In this document: positions 35,959-45,792 of the stretch, piece after piece
Layout: every line of letters begins with the position of its first letter
How positions within the stretch are numbered: the first letter of the stretch is position 1
Assembly (NCBI RefSeq): GCF_000374045.1
Contig: NZ_KB893322.1
Span: forward strand, 62,305-126,304
Source: Segetibacter koreensis DSM 18137
GTDB taxonomy: Bacteria; Bacteroidota; Bacteroidia; Chitinophagales; Chitinophagaceae
Reading direction: 5' to 3'
Length of the DNA: 64,000 nt
Position numbers and translations under genes: made by a program
The notes under the pieces: generated by a model
Told to the model about the DNA's origin: nothing
Database searches by the model: none
The model's input: the letters and a program-made list of their open reading frames with translations, nothing else

Positions 35959-36064
35959 CTATAGCGTTTTTGAGTAAACATTAGTTAAAGACATGGCATT
36001 TACAATGATTAGCTGAGAGGTTGAGTGAACAATGATTTATGATTAAAATGGTGAAATAACTGAT

Positions 36065-36529
36065 ATGCTTTCTGAAACCGAAATACATGCAATAGACCAC
36101 GAAGTATCGTTGGTACCGTATAAAAAGGCTGCGGTGATTGAGGCATTGAAAATTGTTCAGCAAGAGCGAGGGTGGGTTAGTGATGAAAGTGTTGAAGCAA
36201 TTGCGGATTATCTGGAAATAAGTGCTGCAGAGGTTGACAGCGTGGCAACTTTTTATAACCTCATTTTCCGTAGACCGGTTGGTCGTCATGTGATTTTGTT
36301 GTGTGATAGTATCTCTTGTTATGTTATGGGTTATCAAACCTTGTATGAAGCATTGCAACAGCAGTTGAATGTAAAGTTTGGAGAAACGACTGCTGACAAA
36401 AATTTTACGCTTCTTCCCAATGCTTGTCTTGGTTGCTGCGACCATGCACCGGCGTTGATGATTGGTGAAGATTTATACAGGGATGTGAAGGTGGAAGAAT
36501 TAGAAGGGATTTTGAAAAAATATGTCTGA
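36065..36529 (+). CDS. nuoE: NADH-quinone oxidoreductase subunit E
   Basis: 24-kDa thioredoxin-like subunit with the binuclear cluster N1a, 154 residues. The helical N-terminal part (KAAVIEALKIVQQERGWVSDE, AEVDSVATFYNLIFRRPVG) precedes the cluster domain with ligands in LLCDSISCYVMG (C-x4-C) and LPNACLGCCDHAPALMIGED (C-x3-C). It works with NuoF in NADH oxidation. Its last codon GTC and stop TGA lie inside a copy of an intergenic repeat, so the C-terminus was probably set by insertion of that repeat. Confidence 0.95.
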   Translation: MLSETEIHAIDHEVSLVPYKKAAVIEALKIVQQERGWVSDESVEAIADYLEISAAEVDSVATFYNLIFRRPVGRHVILLCDSISCYVMGYQTLYEALQQQLNVKFGETTADKNFTLLPNACLGCCDHAPALMIGEDLYRDVKVEELEGILKKYV

Positions 36530-36561
36530 ACTGGGATTTGTGGGATTTATGGAAAATGAAA
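36523..36561 (+). repeat. intergenic repeat family A, copy 2
   Basis: TGTCTGAACTGGGATTTGTG followed by GGATTTATGGAAAATGAAA; pairs with the copy at 35781-35827. It overlaps the end of nuoE: the repeat supplies the final Val codon and the TGA stop. Confidence 0.7.
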
Positions 36562-36626
36562 ATTGTCTGAAAATCTGTTAACTATTACTAATGACAACTG
36601 CAATTGACTTTTGACTTATTACTCAT

Positions 36627-37943
36627 ATGGAACGTCCTTTAACCAAAAATATTAACCAAGCTCAGCCACTCAATCTTAAAGAGTATGAAGCGGTTGGCGG
36701 TTATGCGGCTGTCAGAAAAGTAATACAGGGGATGACACCGCAGGAAGTGCAAAAGGTGGTGCAGGACAGCACGTTAAAAGGTCGCGGTGGAGCCGGATTT
36801 AATACAGGCATGAAATGGAGTTTTGTGCCTATGGGGCCAGATGCACGGCATCCGAAATACCTGATTGCAAATGCTGATGAAATGGAGCCGGGCACTTTTA
36901 AGGATAGATTACTATTAGAAGGCAATCCGCACCAACTAATAGAAGGGATGATATTATCAGCGTATGCGATACAGGCAGATATTTCCTACATTTTTTTGCG
37001 TTGGGCTTATAGAAAAGCTGCTCAATTATTGCGAAAATGCTTTGCAGAAGCTTACGAAGCAGGTTACTTGGGAAAAAATATCTTAGGTAGCGGATGGAGC
37101 TTAGAAATGTATTTACACACAGGAGTTGGACGCTACATATGCGGAGAAGAAACGGCTTTGCTGAATGCGCTTGAAGGCAAACGTGCGACACCAAGGGCAA
37201 AACCACCTTTTCCGCAAGTAAGCGGCCTGTTTGGAAAACCTACCATTGTAAATAATGTCGAAACCTTTTGTTGCATTCCTCATATTTTAAATAATGGCGT
37301 GGAATGGTTCAAAGGATTAAGTAAAAGTGAAGACGGCGGAACAAAAATCTATGGTGTAAGCGGCAAAGTAAAACGACCGGGAGCATGGGAACTGCCTATG
37401 GGAGTTACTATGCGTGAACTGCTTGAAGAACACGCAGGGGGAATGCTTGATGGCTACCAATTTAGAGGAGCCTTACCCGGCGGTGCTTCAACAGACTTTT
37501 TAACCGCTGACCATTTAGATGTTAAAATGGATTTTAAATCTGTGGCTGCAGCCGGAAGCCGCTTAGGTACCGGAACCATGGTAGTATTGGATGATGCAAC
37601 TTGTCCGGTCGGTTTCGTGCATAACCTGCAGCATTTTTTTGCACAGGAAAGCTGTGGCTGGTGCACGCCTTGCCGAGAAGGACTGCCGTGGGTTGAAAAA
37701 ATTTTACTAAGAATGGAACAGGGACGTGGCAAAACAGGAGATATTGAATTATTGGAAATGCATTCAAAAATGTTAGGACCAGGTAATACTTTTTGCGCGC
37801 TTGCACCGGGAGCGGTAGAACCTTTACAAAGTGCCTTAAAATATTTCAGAGAAGATTTTGAAAGACACATTATTGAAGGTAAATGTCCCTATCACTCAGC
37901 AACAGAAGCACCCAAGAGATTTTCCAAGAGTATGGTAGTTTAA
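36627..37943 (+). CDS. nuoF: NADH-quinone oxidoreductase subunit F
   Basis: 51-kDa flavoprotein that oxidises NADH through FMN and cluster N3, 438 residues. NADH/FMN glycine-rich loop LKGRGGAGFNTGMKW near residue 50; the second motif NADEMEPGTFKDRLLLEGNPH; GAGRY-like region as TGVGRYICGEETALLNALEG; cluster N3 ligands in ESCGWCTPCREGLPW and the later Cys in GNTFCALAPGAVEP. It forms the NADH input module with NuoE and NuoG. Confidence 0.97.
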   Translation: MERPLTKNINQAQPLNLKEYEAVGGYAAVRKVIQGMTPQEVQKVVQDSTLKGRGGAGFNTGMKWSFVPMGPDARHPKYLIANADEMEPGTFKDRLLLEGNPHQLIEGMILSAYAIQADISYIFLRWAYRKAAQLLRKCFAEAYEAGYLGKNILGSGWSLEMYLHTGVGRYICGEETALLNALEGKRATPRAKPPFPQVSGLFGKPTIVNNVETFCCIPHILNNGVEWFKGLSKSEDGGTKIYGVSGKVKRPGAWELPMGVTMRELLEEHAGGMLDGYQFRGALPGGASTDFLTADHLDVKMDFKSVAAAGSRLGTGTMVVLDDATCPVGFVHNLQHFFAQESCGWCTPCREGLPWVEKILLRMEQGRGKTGDIELLEMHSKMLGPGNTFCALAPGAVEPLQSALKYFREDFERHIIEGKCPYHSATEAPKRFSKSMVV

Positions 37944-38168
37944 ATAGAACCCAATAGCGCTGGATATTGAAAATAAACAAACAGTTGTGAAAAAAGTAGA
38001 AATCAAAAATGAAATGAAATGAAATAAGCTAAGGTATTTGGCGAATAGAATTACAAAACGATGCAGTGAGTGACACTGAAATAATCCTGAAACAAATCAG
38101 GACAGTGCACGCTTCACAGTAATGATAAGAGCACTAAAGCTGGTTAATAAAAAAATATAACAGCAAAT

Positions 38169-40877
38169 ATGCCTACGATATACATAGATAACAAGCCATA
38201 CGAAGTAAAAGCCGGAAAAAATCTGCTTGAAGCTTGTCTTGCGCAAGGGGTAGATATTCCTTATTTCTGTTGGCATCCATCGTTGGGCAGTGTAGGTGCG
38301 TGCAGGCAATGTGCTGTAAAGTTATTTAAAGATGAAAATGATACACAGGGCCGTTTAGTCATGAGTTGCCTGGAAGGAGTTAGAGACGGATTGAGGCTTT
38401 CTGTAAATGATAAAATGGCAAAAGCTTTTCGTGAGCAAATCATTGAATGGCTGATGACAAATCATCCGCATGATTGCCCTGTTTGCGATGAAGGCGGAAG
38501 TTGTCACTTGCAGGACATGACTGTGATGACGGGACATGACTACAGGCATTATGATTTTAAAAAACGCACCTATCGAAATCAGTACCTGGGACCGCTTATT
38601 CATCACGAGATGAACCGCTGTATTCAGTGCTACCGATGTGTTAGATATTATAAAGATTATGCAGGTGGCGAAGATTTGAATGTTTTTGCGGCAAATAATA
38701 AAGTATACTTTGGCCGGGAAAAAGATGGTGTTTTAGAAAGTCCGTTTAGCGGGAATTTGGCAGAGGTTTGTCCAACAGGTGTTTTTACCGATAAAACATT
38801 AAAAGAACATTATACGCGGAAATGGGATTTGACCATGGCACCGTCTGTTTGTCAGCATTGCAGTGTTGGATGCAATACAATAGCAGGTGAACGCTATGGA
38901 GAACTTCGGGTTATTCTTAATAGATATAACGGAGAAGTGAATGGGTATTTTTTATGTGACCGCGGTCGTTTCGGATATGAATTTGTGAATGATGAAAACC
39001 GCGTTAAACAACCTGTCATACGTAACCGTACAAGTGAAGCTGTAACCGAACCAGAGTTAACAACCTACCTGCAAACTGCAATGTATAATTCCAAACTAAT
39101 TGGGATTGGTTCTCCGCGGGCAGCTGTAGAAACTAATTTTGCTTTGCAACAGCTTGTTGGTCCGGGCAATTTCTATAAAGGTATAAGCGAAGATGAAGCT
39201 TACCTAACGAACAAAGTAGTTCGCATACTGGAGACCGGGACAGTTCATAGTGCTTCTTTAAAAGATATAGAACAATCTGATGCAGTATTAATACTTGGTG
39301 AAGATATTTGGAACACTGCACCTATGATGGCGCTAGCTGTTCGTCAGTCAGTTAAAAAAACTGCTTATTCTCATGCCGCTGAACAATCGAAATTACCCAT
39401 TTGGCACGATGCAGCGATACAGGAATTTGTACAGGAAGAAAAAGGATTTTTGGCAAATATCACCGTAGCAGGTTCGCCTCTCGATGGCATTGCTGCTTAT
39501 ACAGCTTATGGTGCACCTGATAATTTAGCCCGACTTGGTTTTGCTATTGCTCATGAATTAAATACTTCGTTGCCTGTTGTTTCAAATGTCGATGACGATT
39601 TGATAAACAAAGCGAAATCAATTGCGGCAGTTTTATTGAAAGCTAAAAAACCTGTAATCGTCAGCGGTATTTCATGTTACAGCGAAGGAGTAATCGAAGC
39701 AGCTTTTAATATTGCAGCTTCACTTAACACTGCAGAAAGAAAAGCTGCTATTTGTTATGCTTTACCGGCTTGTAACAGTATGGGTCTTGGAATGATGAAT
39801 GCTCCTTCATTTGATCATGCAGTCACAAGACTGCAAAGAGAACAGGACATGACTGTAGTGATAGTAGAAAATGACCTTTACCGGGATATATCTTCTTCAG
39901 TATTGGATACTTTTTTTAGTAAGGCTGCAAATATTATTGTCCTTGATTCTTTGCATAATCGTACCACCGAAAAGGCCAATGTTTTAATTCCGGCTGCAAC
40001 TTTTGCCGAAGGAGACGGAACGATGGTTAATTATGAAGGACGGGCGCAAAGGTTCTTCCAGGTTTTTATGCCTGCAAATCCATTTATAAGGGAAAGCTGG
40101 AAATGGCTGAAAGAAATGAATTTATACAAAACGCAGGGCAGCAATGGCCACAACCAGCCGCCAGAGGAATTGTTGGAAAAGCTGGAGAGCACGTCGCACC
40201 AGTTTGAGGGAATTTCAAAAGTAACACCACCACATGATTTCACCATTCATGGCGAACGTATTCCAAGGGAGCCGCACCGGTATAGCGGTCGTACAGCTAT
40301 GCTGGCTAACCTAAATGTCAGTGAACCAAAGCCCATGCAAGACAACGACTCTCCACTTTCGTTTACGATGGAAGGCTTTAAAGGTATTCAGCCTTCCATA
40401 GCCATCCCATTTTTCTGGTCACCCGGCTGGAATTCTGTTCAATCTGTAACAAAGTATCAGGAAGAACCAGGAGGCCACTTGCGTGGAGGTGACCCGGGCG
40501 TAAAGCTTTTCCATGATAGACAAGGAAGTGAACCTTCTTTTTTTAAAGGCATGCCTGAAAGCTTTGCAGAAAGACCCGAAAAATGGCTGGTATTGCCACA
40601 ATATCATGTGCTTGGTTCAGGTGAACTGAGCATCTATACAAAAGCATTGGAAGAGCTTACACCTTCTCCGTCTGTTTCATTATCACAGCAAGATGCGAAC
40701 AGGTTAAATGTACAGAACGGCGATATGCTGCAAGTAAATGCAGATGCGAAAAAATATTTGCTGGCTGTTACGATTAATAAAAATCTATGTAACGGCGTTG
40801 TGCTTGTTTCTGCAGGATTGGGTGAAGTTGAAGGTATGAGTTGGGGTTCCTGGGTAAAGGTGTCAAGATGTGAATAG
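38169..40877 (+). CDS. nuoG: NADH-quinone oxidoreductase subunit G
   Basis: Long form of the 75-kDa iron-sulfur subunit, 902 residues. N-terminal ferredoxin domain with N1b ligands (Cys34, Cys45, Cys48, Cys67), N5 region PHDCPVCDEGGSC (His plus three Cys), N4 ligands Cys151, Cys154, Cys157 and Cys201. The extra N7 cluster site is present (VCQHCSVGCN, then Cys263 in LCDRGRFG). A molybdopterin-oxidoreductase-like domain without cofactor follows (about 290-680) and a C-terminal aspartate-decarboxylase-like barrel. Length and N7 site resemble the E. coli and Thermus type and not the short NuoG of many relatives. Confidence 0.95.
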   Translation: MPTIYIDNKPYEVKAGKNLLEACLAQGVDIPYFCWHPSLGSVGACRQCAVKLFKDENDTQGRLVMSCLEGVRDGLRLSVNDKMAKAFREQIIEWLMTNHPHDCPVCDEGGSCHLQDMTVMTGHDYRHYDFKKRTYRNQYLGPLIHHEMNRCIQCYRCVRYYKDYAGGEDLNVFAANNKVYFGREKDGVLESPFSGNLAEVCPTGVFTDKTLKEHYTRKWDLTMAPSVCQHCSVGCNTIAGERYGELRVILNRYNGEVNGYFLCDRGRFGYEFVNDENRVKQPVIRNRTSEAVTEPELTTYLQTAMYNSKLIGIGSPRAAVETNFALQQLVGPGNFYKGISEDEAYLTNKVVRILETGTVHSASLKDIEQSDAVLILGEDIWNTAPMMALAVRQSVKKTAYSHAAEQSKLPIWHDAAIQEFVQEEKGFLANITVAGSPLDGIAAYTAYGAPDNLARLGFAIAHELNTSLPVVSNVDDDLINKAKSIAAVLLKAKKPVIVSGISCYSEGVIEAAFNIAASLNTAERKAAICYALPACNSMGLGMMNAPSFDHAVTRLQREQDMTVVIVENDLYRDISSSVLDTFFSKAANIIVLDSLHNRTTEKANVLIPAATFAEGDGTMVNYEGRAQRFFQVFMPANPFIRESWKWLKEMNLYKTQGSNGHNQPPEELLEKLESTSHQFEGISKVTPPHDFTIHGERIPREPHRYSGRTAMLANLNVSEPKPMQDNDSPLSFTMEGFKGIQPSIAIPFFWSPGWNSVQSVTKYQEEPGGHLRGGDPGVKLFHDRQGSEPSFFKGMPESFAERPEKWLVLPQYHVLGSGELSIYTKALEELTPSPSVSLSQQDANRLNVQNGDMLQVNADAKKYLLAVTINKNLCNGVVLVSAGLGEVEGMSWGSWVKVSRCE

Positions 40878-40936
40878 GTGTAAGTTGGGGGTTGTCAGTT
40901 GTTTGAAATTCTTTTAATAAATTTAAAGAAAGTACA

Positions 40937-41890
40937 ATGACAGTAATGCAACATATATGGATTGTGCTTGGTGTCTTGTTCGTGCTGCTAAATATTGCTG
41001 CTGGGTTAATATGGGTAGAACGCAGAATGTTAGCGCTTTGGCAAGACAGGCTGGGACCTAATCGTGCCGGACCTTTTGGAATTCTTATTGTTCTGGCGGA
41101 CACTTTAAAGCTTTTTTTTAAAGAAGACTGGATACCGCCATTTGCTGACAAATGGATTTTCATAACAGCGCCGGCGATAGTTGTAGGTACTGTGTTATTA
41201 AGCTTTGTCATCATTCCGTTTGCGCCAAATATTGTTGTGGCAGATTTAAACATTGGTTTACTGTTTTTTCTTGCAATGTCGTCTTTAGCTGTTTATAGCA
41301 TTGTACTTGGAGGGTGGGCTTCTAACAACAAGTACGCTTTGCTGGGTGGAATGCGTGGCGCCTCCCAAATGATTGCCTACGAAGTTTTTATGGGTTTGAG
41401 TTTAATGGGCGTAGTAATGCTGACAGGTTCATTTAAGCTAAGTGATATTGTAGCTGCCCAAAAAGACATGTGGTTTTGTATAAAACAGCCGGTCGGATTG
41501 GTTGTCTTTTTTATAGCAGGAATTGCAGAAACTCACCGCCTCCCTTTTGATATTCCCGAGTCGGAAAGTGAGTTGGTTGCAGGATATCATTCGGAATATT
41601 CCGGAATGAAGTTCGGGATGTTTTTTATCGGTGAATATTTGGGAATCACTCTTATTTCAGCCATGACAACAACCATATTTTTTGGTGGTTGGCTTGGTCC
41701 TTTTCTTCCGCCGTGGTTATGGTTTTTTATAAAGACGTTTGCTTTTATCATGTTTTTTATACTGTTGCGCGCCTCGCTTCCGAGGCCGCGATACGACCAG
41801 TTGATGGAGTATGGCTGGAAGTTGTTACTGCCACTTGTCTTATTGAATTTATTGATTACAGGAGCAATTGCGCTTTGGATAAGAGGATGA
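40937..41890 (+). CDS. nuoH: NADH-quinone oxidoreductase subunit H
   Basis: Membrane subunit that builds the quinone chamber with NuoB and NuoD, 317 residues, eight spans. Signatures: [22 protein letters not shown] near residue 27, [41 protein letters not shown] and [27 protein letters not shown] with the acidic quinone-site residues. C-terminal [18 protein letters not shown] is also typical. Confidence 0.96.
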   Translation: MTVMQHIWIVLGVLFVLLNIAAGLIWVERRMLALWQDRLGPNRAGPFGILIVLADTLKLFFKEDWIPPFADKWIFITAPAIVVGTVLLSFVIIPFAPNIVVADLNIGLLFFLAMSSLAVYSIVLGGWASNNKYALLGGMRGASQMIAYEVFMGLSLMGVVMLTGSFKLSDIVAAQKDMWFCIKQPVGLVVFFIAGIAETHRLPFDIPESESELVAGYHSEYSGMKFGMFFIGEYLGITLISAMTTTIFFGGWLGPFLPPWLWFFIKTFAFIMFFILLRASLPRPRYDQLMEYGWKLLLPLVLLNLLITGAIALWIRG

Positions 41891-42034
41891 GGAAAGAAGA
41901 ATGAACAATGAACAGAGAAAAATGAAAAAGCAACAAAATAGTGGGGTATCGGTCAATAGAGAACCTAGAGTACAAGTGAGTGACACAACCGGGGTTGAAT
42001 AAAGGACAATAGTTGGCTACCTAAAAAAATTATT

Positions 42035-42550
42035 ATGATAAGTCACGTTAGAACAATCTGGTTAACGTTTTTACACCTTTTCACGAAAAAGGTGACGATT
42101 GAATATCCTGAAGAAAAGGTGAAGCTGCATCCGCGATGGCGGGGGAGAATTGTATTGACTAAAGATCCTGACGGTGGAGAACGTTGCGTGGGGTGTTACC
42201 TGTGTGCGGCCGCATGCCCTGTCGATTGTATTGCATTGCAGGCTACAGAAGATGAGAACGGGCGGCGCTATCCTGAATTTTTTAGAATAAATTTTTCAAG
42301 ATGCATTTTTTGCGGCTTTTGTGAAGAAGCCTGTCCGACATATGCTATTCAATTAATACCAGATTTTGAGATGGGGGAATACAACCGGCAAAACCTGGTT
42401 TTCGAAAAAGAGGATTTATTGATTAATAGCGAGGGAAAATACCCGGGATACAATTTTTATAAAGTCGCAGGAATAAATGCAGGTGTGAAGGGCAAAGGAG
42501 AAGGCGAGCAGGAAGAAGCACCGGTTGATATACATAGTTTGTTACCGTGA
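42035..42550 (+). CDS. nuoI: NADH-quinone oxidoreductase subunit I
   Basis: TYKY-type ferredoxin subunit with two 4Fe-4S clusters (N6a and N6b), 171 residues. Ligands are in [15 protein letters not shown] (51-65) and [16 protein letters not shown] (90-105). The preceding [16 protein letters not shown] and the following [23 protein letters not shown] are standard. It passes electrons to N2 in NuoB. The C-terminal tail (residues 145-171) is acidic and variable. Confidence 0.96.
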   Translation: MISHVRTIWLTFLHLFTKKVTIEYPEEKVKLHPRWRGRIVLTKDPDGGERCVGCYLCAAACPVDCIALQATEDENGRRYPEFFRINFSRCIFCGFCEEACPTYAIQLIPDFEMGEYNRQNLVFEKEDLLINSEGKYPGYNFYKVAGINAGVKGKGEGEQEEAPVDIHSLLP

Positions 42551-42578
42551 GGCCCGCCCCCAACCCCTAAAGGGGAGT
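42551..42578. repeat. intergenic repeat family C, copy 1 (CCCCTAAAGGGG)
   Basis: Follows the nuoI stop at once: GGCCCGCCCCCAACCCCTAA, then AGGGGAG; the palindromic core CCCCTAAAGGGG is at 42564-42575. This C-rich element is typical between genes of Bacteroidota. A shorter version follows nuoM. Confidence 0.6.
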
Positions 42579-42652
42579 AAATGATGCTATTGACTTAGTG
42601 TGACACAATGCCCTAATGACGAAAAGCTTTATTGACCAAATGAATAATAAAT

Positions 42653-43258
42653 ATGCCTGTTCTTTTTTACATATCGTCTGCTATCGCCATTATCGCAACT
42701 ATAATGGTGATTACAAGGTATGAACCTATTCATGCGCTTTTATACCTTGTTGTTTCTTTCATGGCGGTATCGATGATTTTCTTATCGGTCGGTGCGCCTT
42801 TTGTTGCCGTATTGGAGGTTATACTTTATGCCGGGGCCATAATCGTCCTTTTCATTTTTGTTGTTATGATGCTGAACCTTGGCTCTGTAACGGCCGTTCA
42901 GGAAAAACAATGGTTGAAGCCAAAAGTGTGGGTTGGCCCTTCGGTTCTCACCTTGCTTTTATTAGTTGAATTAATCATATTGCTCTTTCGTGGAAGCAAT
43001 ACAGACATGAGCATGCCCCCTGTAGAAGTAAAAAGAGTTTCTTTGACTTTGTACCGGGAATATATAATTGCAGTAGAGCTTGCAGGTTTTCTTTTGATGG
43101 CAGGTGTGGTCGGAGCTGCGCATATTGGAAAGCATACGAAAAAACATTTGCACAGATTTTTACAGGAAGAGAAACCGACAATAGCCGATTTACCGGATAA
43201 CCGGAGCGAAATACCAATTGAGAAAGACAAAAAAGAACTGGCTGAACCGGTTGTGTGA
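42653..43258 (+). CDS. nuoJ: NADH-quinone oxidoreductase subunit J
   Basis: Membrane subunit of 201 residues with five spans. The conserved glycine-containing third span, which takes part in coupling, is AVLEVILYAGAIIVLFIFVVMMLNL. Start MPVLFYISSAIAIIATIMVI and RYEPIHALLYLVVSFMAVS are standard. The C-terminal 40 residues after the last span are charged and variable. Confidence 0.95.
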   Translation: MPVLFYISSAIAIIATIMVITRYEPIHALLYLVVSFMAVSMIFLSVGAPFVAVLEVILYAGAIIVLFIFVVMMLNLGSVTAVQEKQWLKPKVWVGPSVLTLLLLVELIILLFRGSNTDMSMPPVEVKRVSLTLYREYIIAVELAGFLLMAGVVGAAHIGKHTKKHLHRFLQEEKPTIADLPDNRSEIPIEKDKKELAEPVV

Positions 43259-43290
43259 AGATAAAATGTTTAAAAATTAATTTACATGCT

Positions 43291-43378
43291 CGTCACTGGA
43301 GGAACGCCGAAGCAATCTAATAACAAATAAACAAACGTTCAATGAAGAGCAGATTGCTTCGTTCCTCGCAATGACGAC
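43291..43378. repeat. palindromic intergenic repeat family B, copy 2
   Basis: CGTCACTGGAGGAACGCCGA then AGCAATCT on the left; AGCAGATTGCTTCGTTCCTC then GCAATGACGAC on the right. The two ends form an inverted repeat of about 28 bases around an AT-rich centre. It fills almost the whole nuoJ-nuoK spacer and ends 23 bases before the nuoK ATG. Confidence 0.85.
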
Positions 43379-43401
43379 ATGTGCTAATTAAATTGACTAC
43401 T

Positions 43402-43719
43402 ATGCCTTTCAACTCACATGCTGTATTAACTGTTGCTGCAATACTTTTTGTATTGGGATTGGTAGGTGTGCTTACAAGAAAAAATGTGCTTTTTATATTA
43501 ATATCTATAGAGATTATGTTGAATGCGGCGGGACTCGCATTTGTTGCAGCAGGCTCGAGGTGGGGACAGGCTGATGGACAGGTAATGTTTCTTTTTATCC
43601 TTGCAATGGCCGCCGCAGAAGTTTCGATTGGTCTTGCCCTGATACTACAGGTGCAGCACCAGCATAAAACCTTGGATGTGGACGAATTGAGAGCGTTGAG
43701 AGATGAGGGGCAGCTGTGA
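43402..43719 (+). CDS. nuoK: NADH-quinone oxidoreductase subunit K
   Basis: Membrane subunit of 105 residues with three spans. Conserved glutamates are in [19 protein letters not shown] and [20 protein letters not shown]; the final charged [12 protein letters not shown] is also seen in relatives. I chose the ATG at 43402; the GTG at 43381 would lie in the tip of the preceding palindromic repeat. Confidence 0.95.
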   Translation: MPFNSHAVLTVAAILFVLGLVGVLTRKNVLFILISIEIMLNAAGLAFVAAGSRWGQADGQVMFLFILAMAAAEVSIGLALILQVQHQHKTLDVDELRALRDEGQL

Positions 43720-43776
43720 GGGTGGTCAATTGTGAGTGGTGAGTTGTGAAACAACATCTTTACTTAAACTTGTGTT

Positions 43777-43870
43777 CGTCATTGCAGGGAGGAACGACGA
43801 AGCAATCTGATGACGATAAACAGAGTTTTCAATGTAAAGAGCGGATTGCTTCGTTCCCCGCAGTGACGAG
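43777..43870. repeat. palindromic intergenic repeat family B, copy 3
   Basis: Left CGTCATTGCAGGGAGGAACG followed by ACGAAGCAATCTG; right GCGGATTGCTTCGTTCCCCG followed by CAGTGACGAG. The arms are inverted copies of each other. It fills the nuoK-nuoL spacer and is the longest copy in the window. Confidence 0.85.
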
Positions 43871-43905
43871 ACAACTTTCAATTTTCAATTATCAATTCAG
43901 ATGAT

Positions 43906-45792
43906 ATGAATAATTTGATTGCATTTATTCCTGCTTTGCCACTAATTGGTTTCCTTATTTTATCCTTGGCAGGAAGACGTTTGCCTAAACAATTAATAGC
44001 CTGGATTGGTGCAGGGACAGTGAGTTTAGCAGCTATTCTTACCATTATTATCGGAATCCAATTTTTGCAAAACCCTCCTGATAACGCTTACACACAAACT
44101 TTATGGCAATGGATTAAGACTGAAAATTTTTCCTGTGCTATCAATTTTAGAATGGATGCCTTGTCGCTTGTATTTGTATTTATCATCACTTTTGTTGGCG
44201 CACTTATTCATATTTATTCAACTGCCTTTATGCATGATGACAGGGATTATGCGCGGTTCTTCGCAAGTATGAATCTGTTTGTCTGCTCAATGCTTATATT
44301 GGTACTTGCCGACAACCTTTTATTGATGTACTTAGGTTGGGAAGGCGTGGGTTTGTGTAGTTATTTATTAATTGGATTTTGGTATGAAACACTTGCGAAT
44401 GTACAGGCAGCAAACAAGGCTTTTTATATCACCCGCATCGGAGATACTGCAATGGCTATTGGTCTTTTTTTGCTGTTTAAAGAATTAGGTACACTAAACA
44501 TTCCTGATATTTTAAATAATTCCACCACACATTTTACGCAAGGTTCGGCAAGGATAACAACTATTGCTTTATTACTGTTGGCAGGTGGAATGGGCAAGTC
44601 AGCACAATTACCATTACAAACATGGCTACCAGATGCGATGGCAGGTCCATCACCGGTAAGCGCGTTGATACATGCAGCTACGATGGTTACTGCCGGTGTG
44701 TATCTAATAGCAAGAATGCATACTATTTTCGAATTGTCTCCACTAGCAATGAGTATTACTGCGGTTGTTGGAGCGGTTACTTTATTCGTTGCAGGTACGA
44801 GCGCAATGGTTCAAACAGATATCAAAAGAATTTTAGCTTATTCCACTATTAGTCAGATTGGATATATGTTTCTTGCATTAGGTGTAGGTGCATGGAGTGC
44901 GGCTATTTTTCATTTCTTTACGCATGCTTTTTTTAAAGCCCTTTTATTCCTTGCTGCTGGAGCCGTCATTGAATCCCTCCACCACGAGCATAATATTTTT
45001 AGAATGGGTGGATTAAAAAACAGGATGCCTGTTGTATTCTGGACTTTTTTAGCGGGCTCCGCTGCATTGGCTGCCCTGCCTTTCATTACTGCCGGCTTTT
45101 TTAGTAAAGACCAAATATTATTTTATTCCTGGACAGCCGATAACGGACATCCAATCCTTTGGGTAGTTGCTCTTTTGGGCGCGTACATAACTGCTTTTTA
45201 TACTACCCGCCTTATGATTATTGTTTTCTGGGGAGAAATGAAAACGCCAATCGGGCATCCACCCGGTAGGGTAATGACAGTGCCATTAATTATATTAGCT
45301 GTTCTGAGTGTTATAGCCGGGTTCGTTGAATGGCCACATAACATGATGCACGTGACACTTTTTTCAGACCTCGTACAAAAAGTTTTACCTGCAACGATTG
45401 TACAGGAAACCGGACCATCCGAAATTATTTTTGAGCTGATAGCAATAGCAACCACGCTTTTAGGAATATATACGGGATATTCTTTGTATTACCGCGACAC
45501 TCGTTTAATTGAACAATGGAGACAGATGCCGGAAATGAGGGATGTACGTAACTTCCTGTATAAAGGATGGGGGTTTGATTGGTTGAATAACCTCATTTTT
45601 GTAAGGCCTTTTGTGTACCTCACCTCTATAAATAAATCAGACTTTTTTGACCAGTTGTACAAGGGCATTGCGTCGGGAAGCCGCAAGCTAAATGAATCCT
45701 TTTCAGTTTCTCAAAACGGCTCGTTGAGGTGGTATGTGGCAGGTGTGCTAATAGGAATTCTATTCATCCTAACCTTACAACTTATGTTATGA
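43906..45792 (+). CDS. nuoL: NADH-quinone oxidoreductase subunit L
   Basis: Distal antiporter-like proton channel subunit, 628 residues, about 15-16 spans. Landmarks: FRMDALSLVFVFIITFVGALIHIYS, LLMYLGWEGVGLCSYLLIGFWYE with the channel Glu, LPLQTWLPDAMAGPSPVSALIHAATMVTAG with the channel Lys region and HAFFKALLFLAAGAVI. The long lateral helix region and the final span VAGVLIGILFILTLQLML are present. The stop overlaps the nuoM start (ATGA). Confidence 0.96.
   Translation: MNNLIAFIPALPLIGFLILSLAGRRLPKQLIAWIGAGTVSLAAILTIIIGIQFLQNPPDNAYTQTLWQWIKTENFSCAINFRMDALSLVFVFIITFVGALIHIYSTAFMHDDRDYARFFASMNLFVCSMLILVLADNLLLMYLGWEGVGLCSYLLIGFWYETLANVQAANKAFYITRIGDTAMAIGLFLLFKELGTLNIPDILNNSTTHFTQGSARITTIALLLLAGGMGKSAQLPLQTWLPDAMAGPSPVSALIHAATMVTAGVYLIARMHTIFELSPLAMSITAVVGAVTLFVAGTSAMVQTDIKRILAYSTISQIGYMFLALGVGAWSAAIFHFFTHAFFKALLFLAAGAVIESLHHEHNIFRMGGLKNRMPVVFWTFLAGSAALAALPFITAGFFSKDQILFYSWTADNGHPILWVVALLGAYITAFYTTRLMIIVFWGEMKTPIGHPPGRVMTVPLIILAVLSVIAGFVEWPHNMMHVTLFSDLVQKVLPATIVQETGPSEIIFELIAIATTLLGIYTGYSLYYRDTRLIEQWRQMPEMRDVRNFLYKGWGFDWLNNLIFVRPFVYLTSINKSDFFDQLYKGIASGSRKLNESFSVSQNGSLRWYVAGVLIGILFILTLQLML

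Noticed and set aside
36898-37870. Long antisense frames within nuoF
   Set aside because: Shadows of a highly conserved gene on the other strand, with no motifs of their own.
43291-43870. Direct and inverted GAAGCAATCT repeats as a possible CRISPR array
   Set aside because: Only three imperfect palindromic copies, unequal spacing, genes between them and no cas genes. They fit REP/MITE-like elements.
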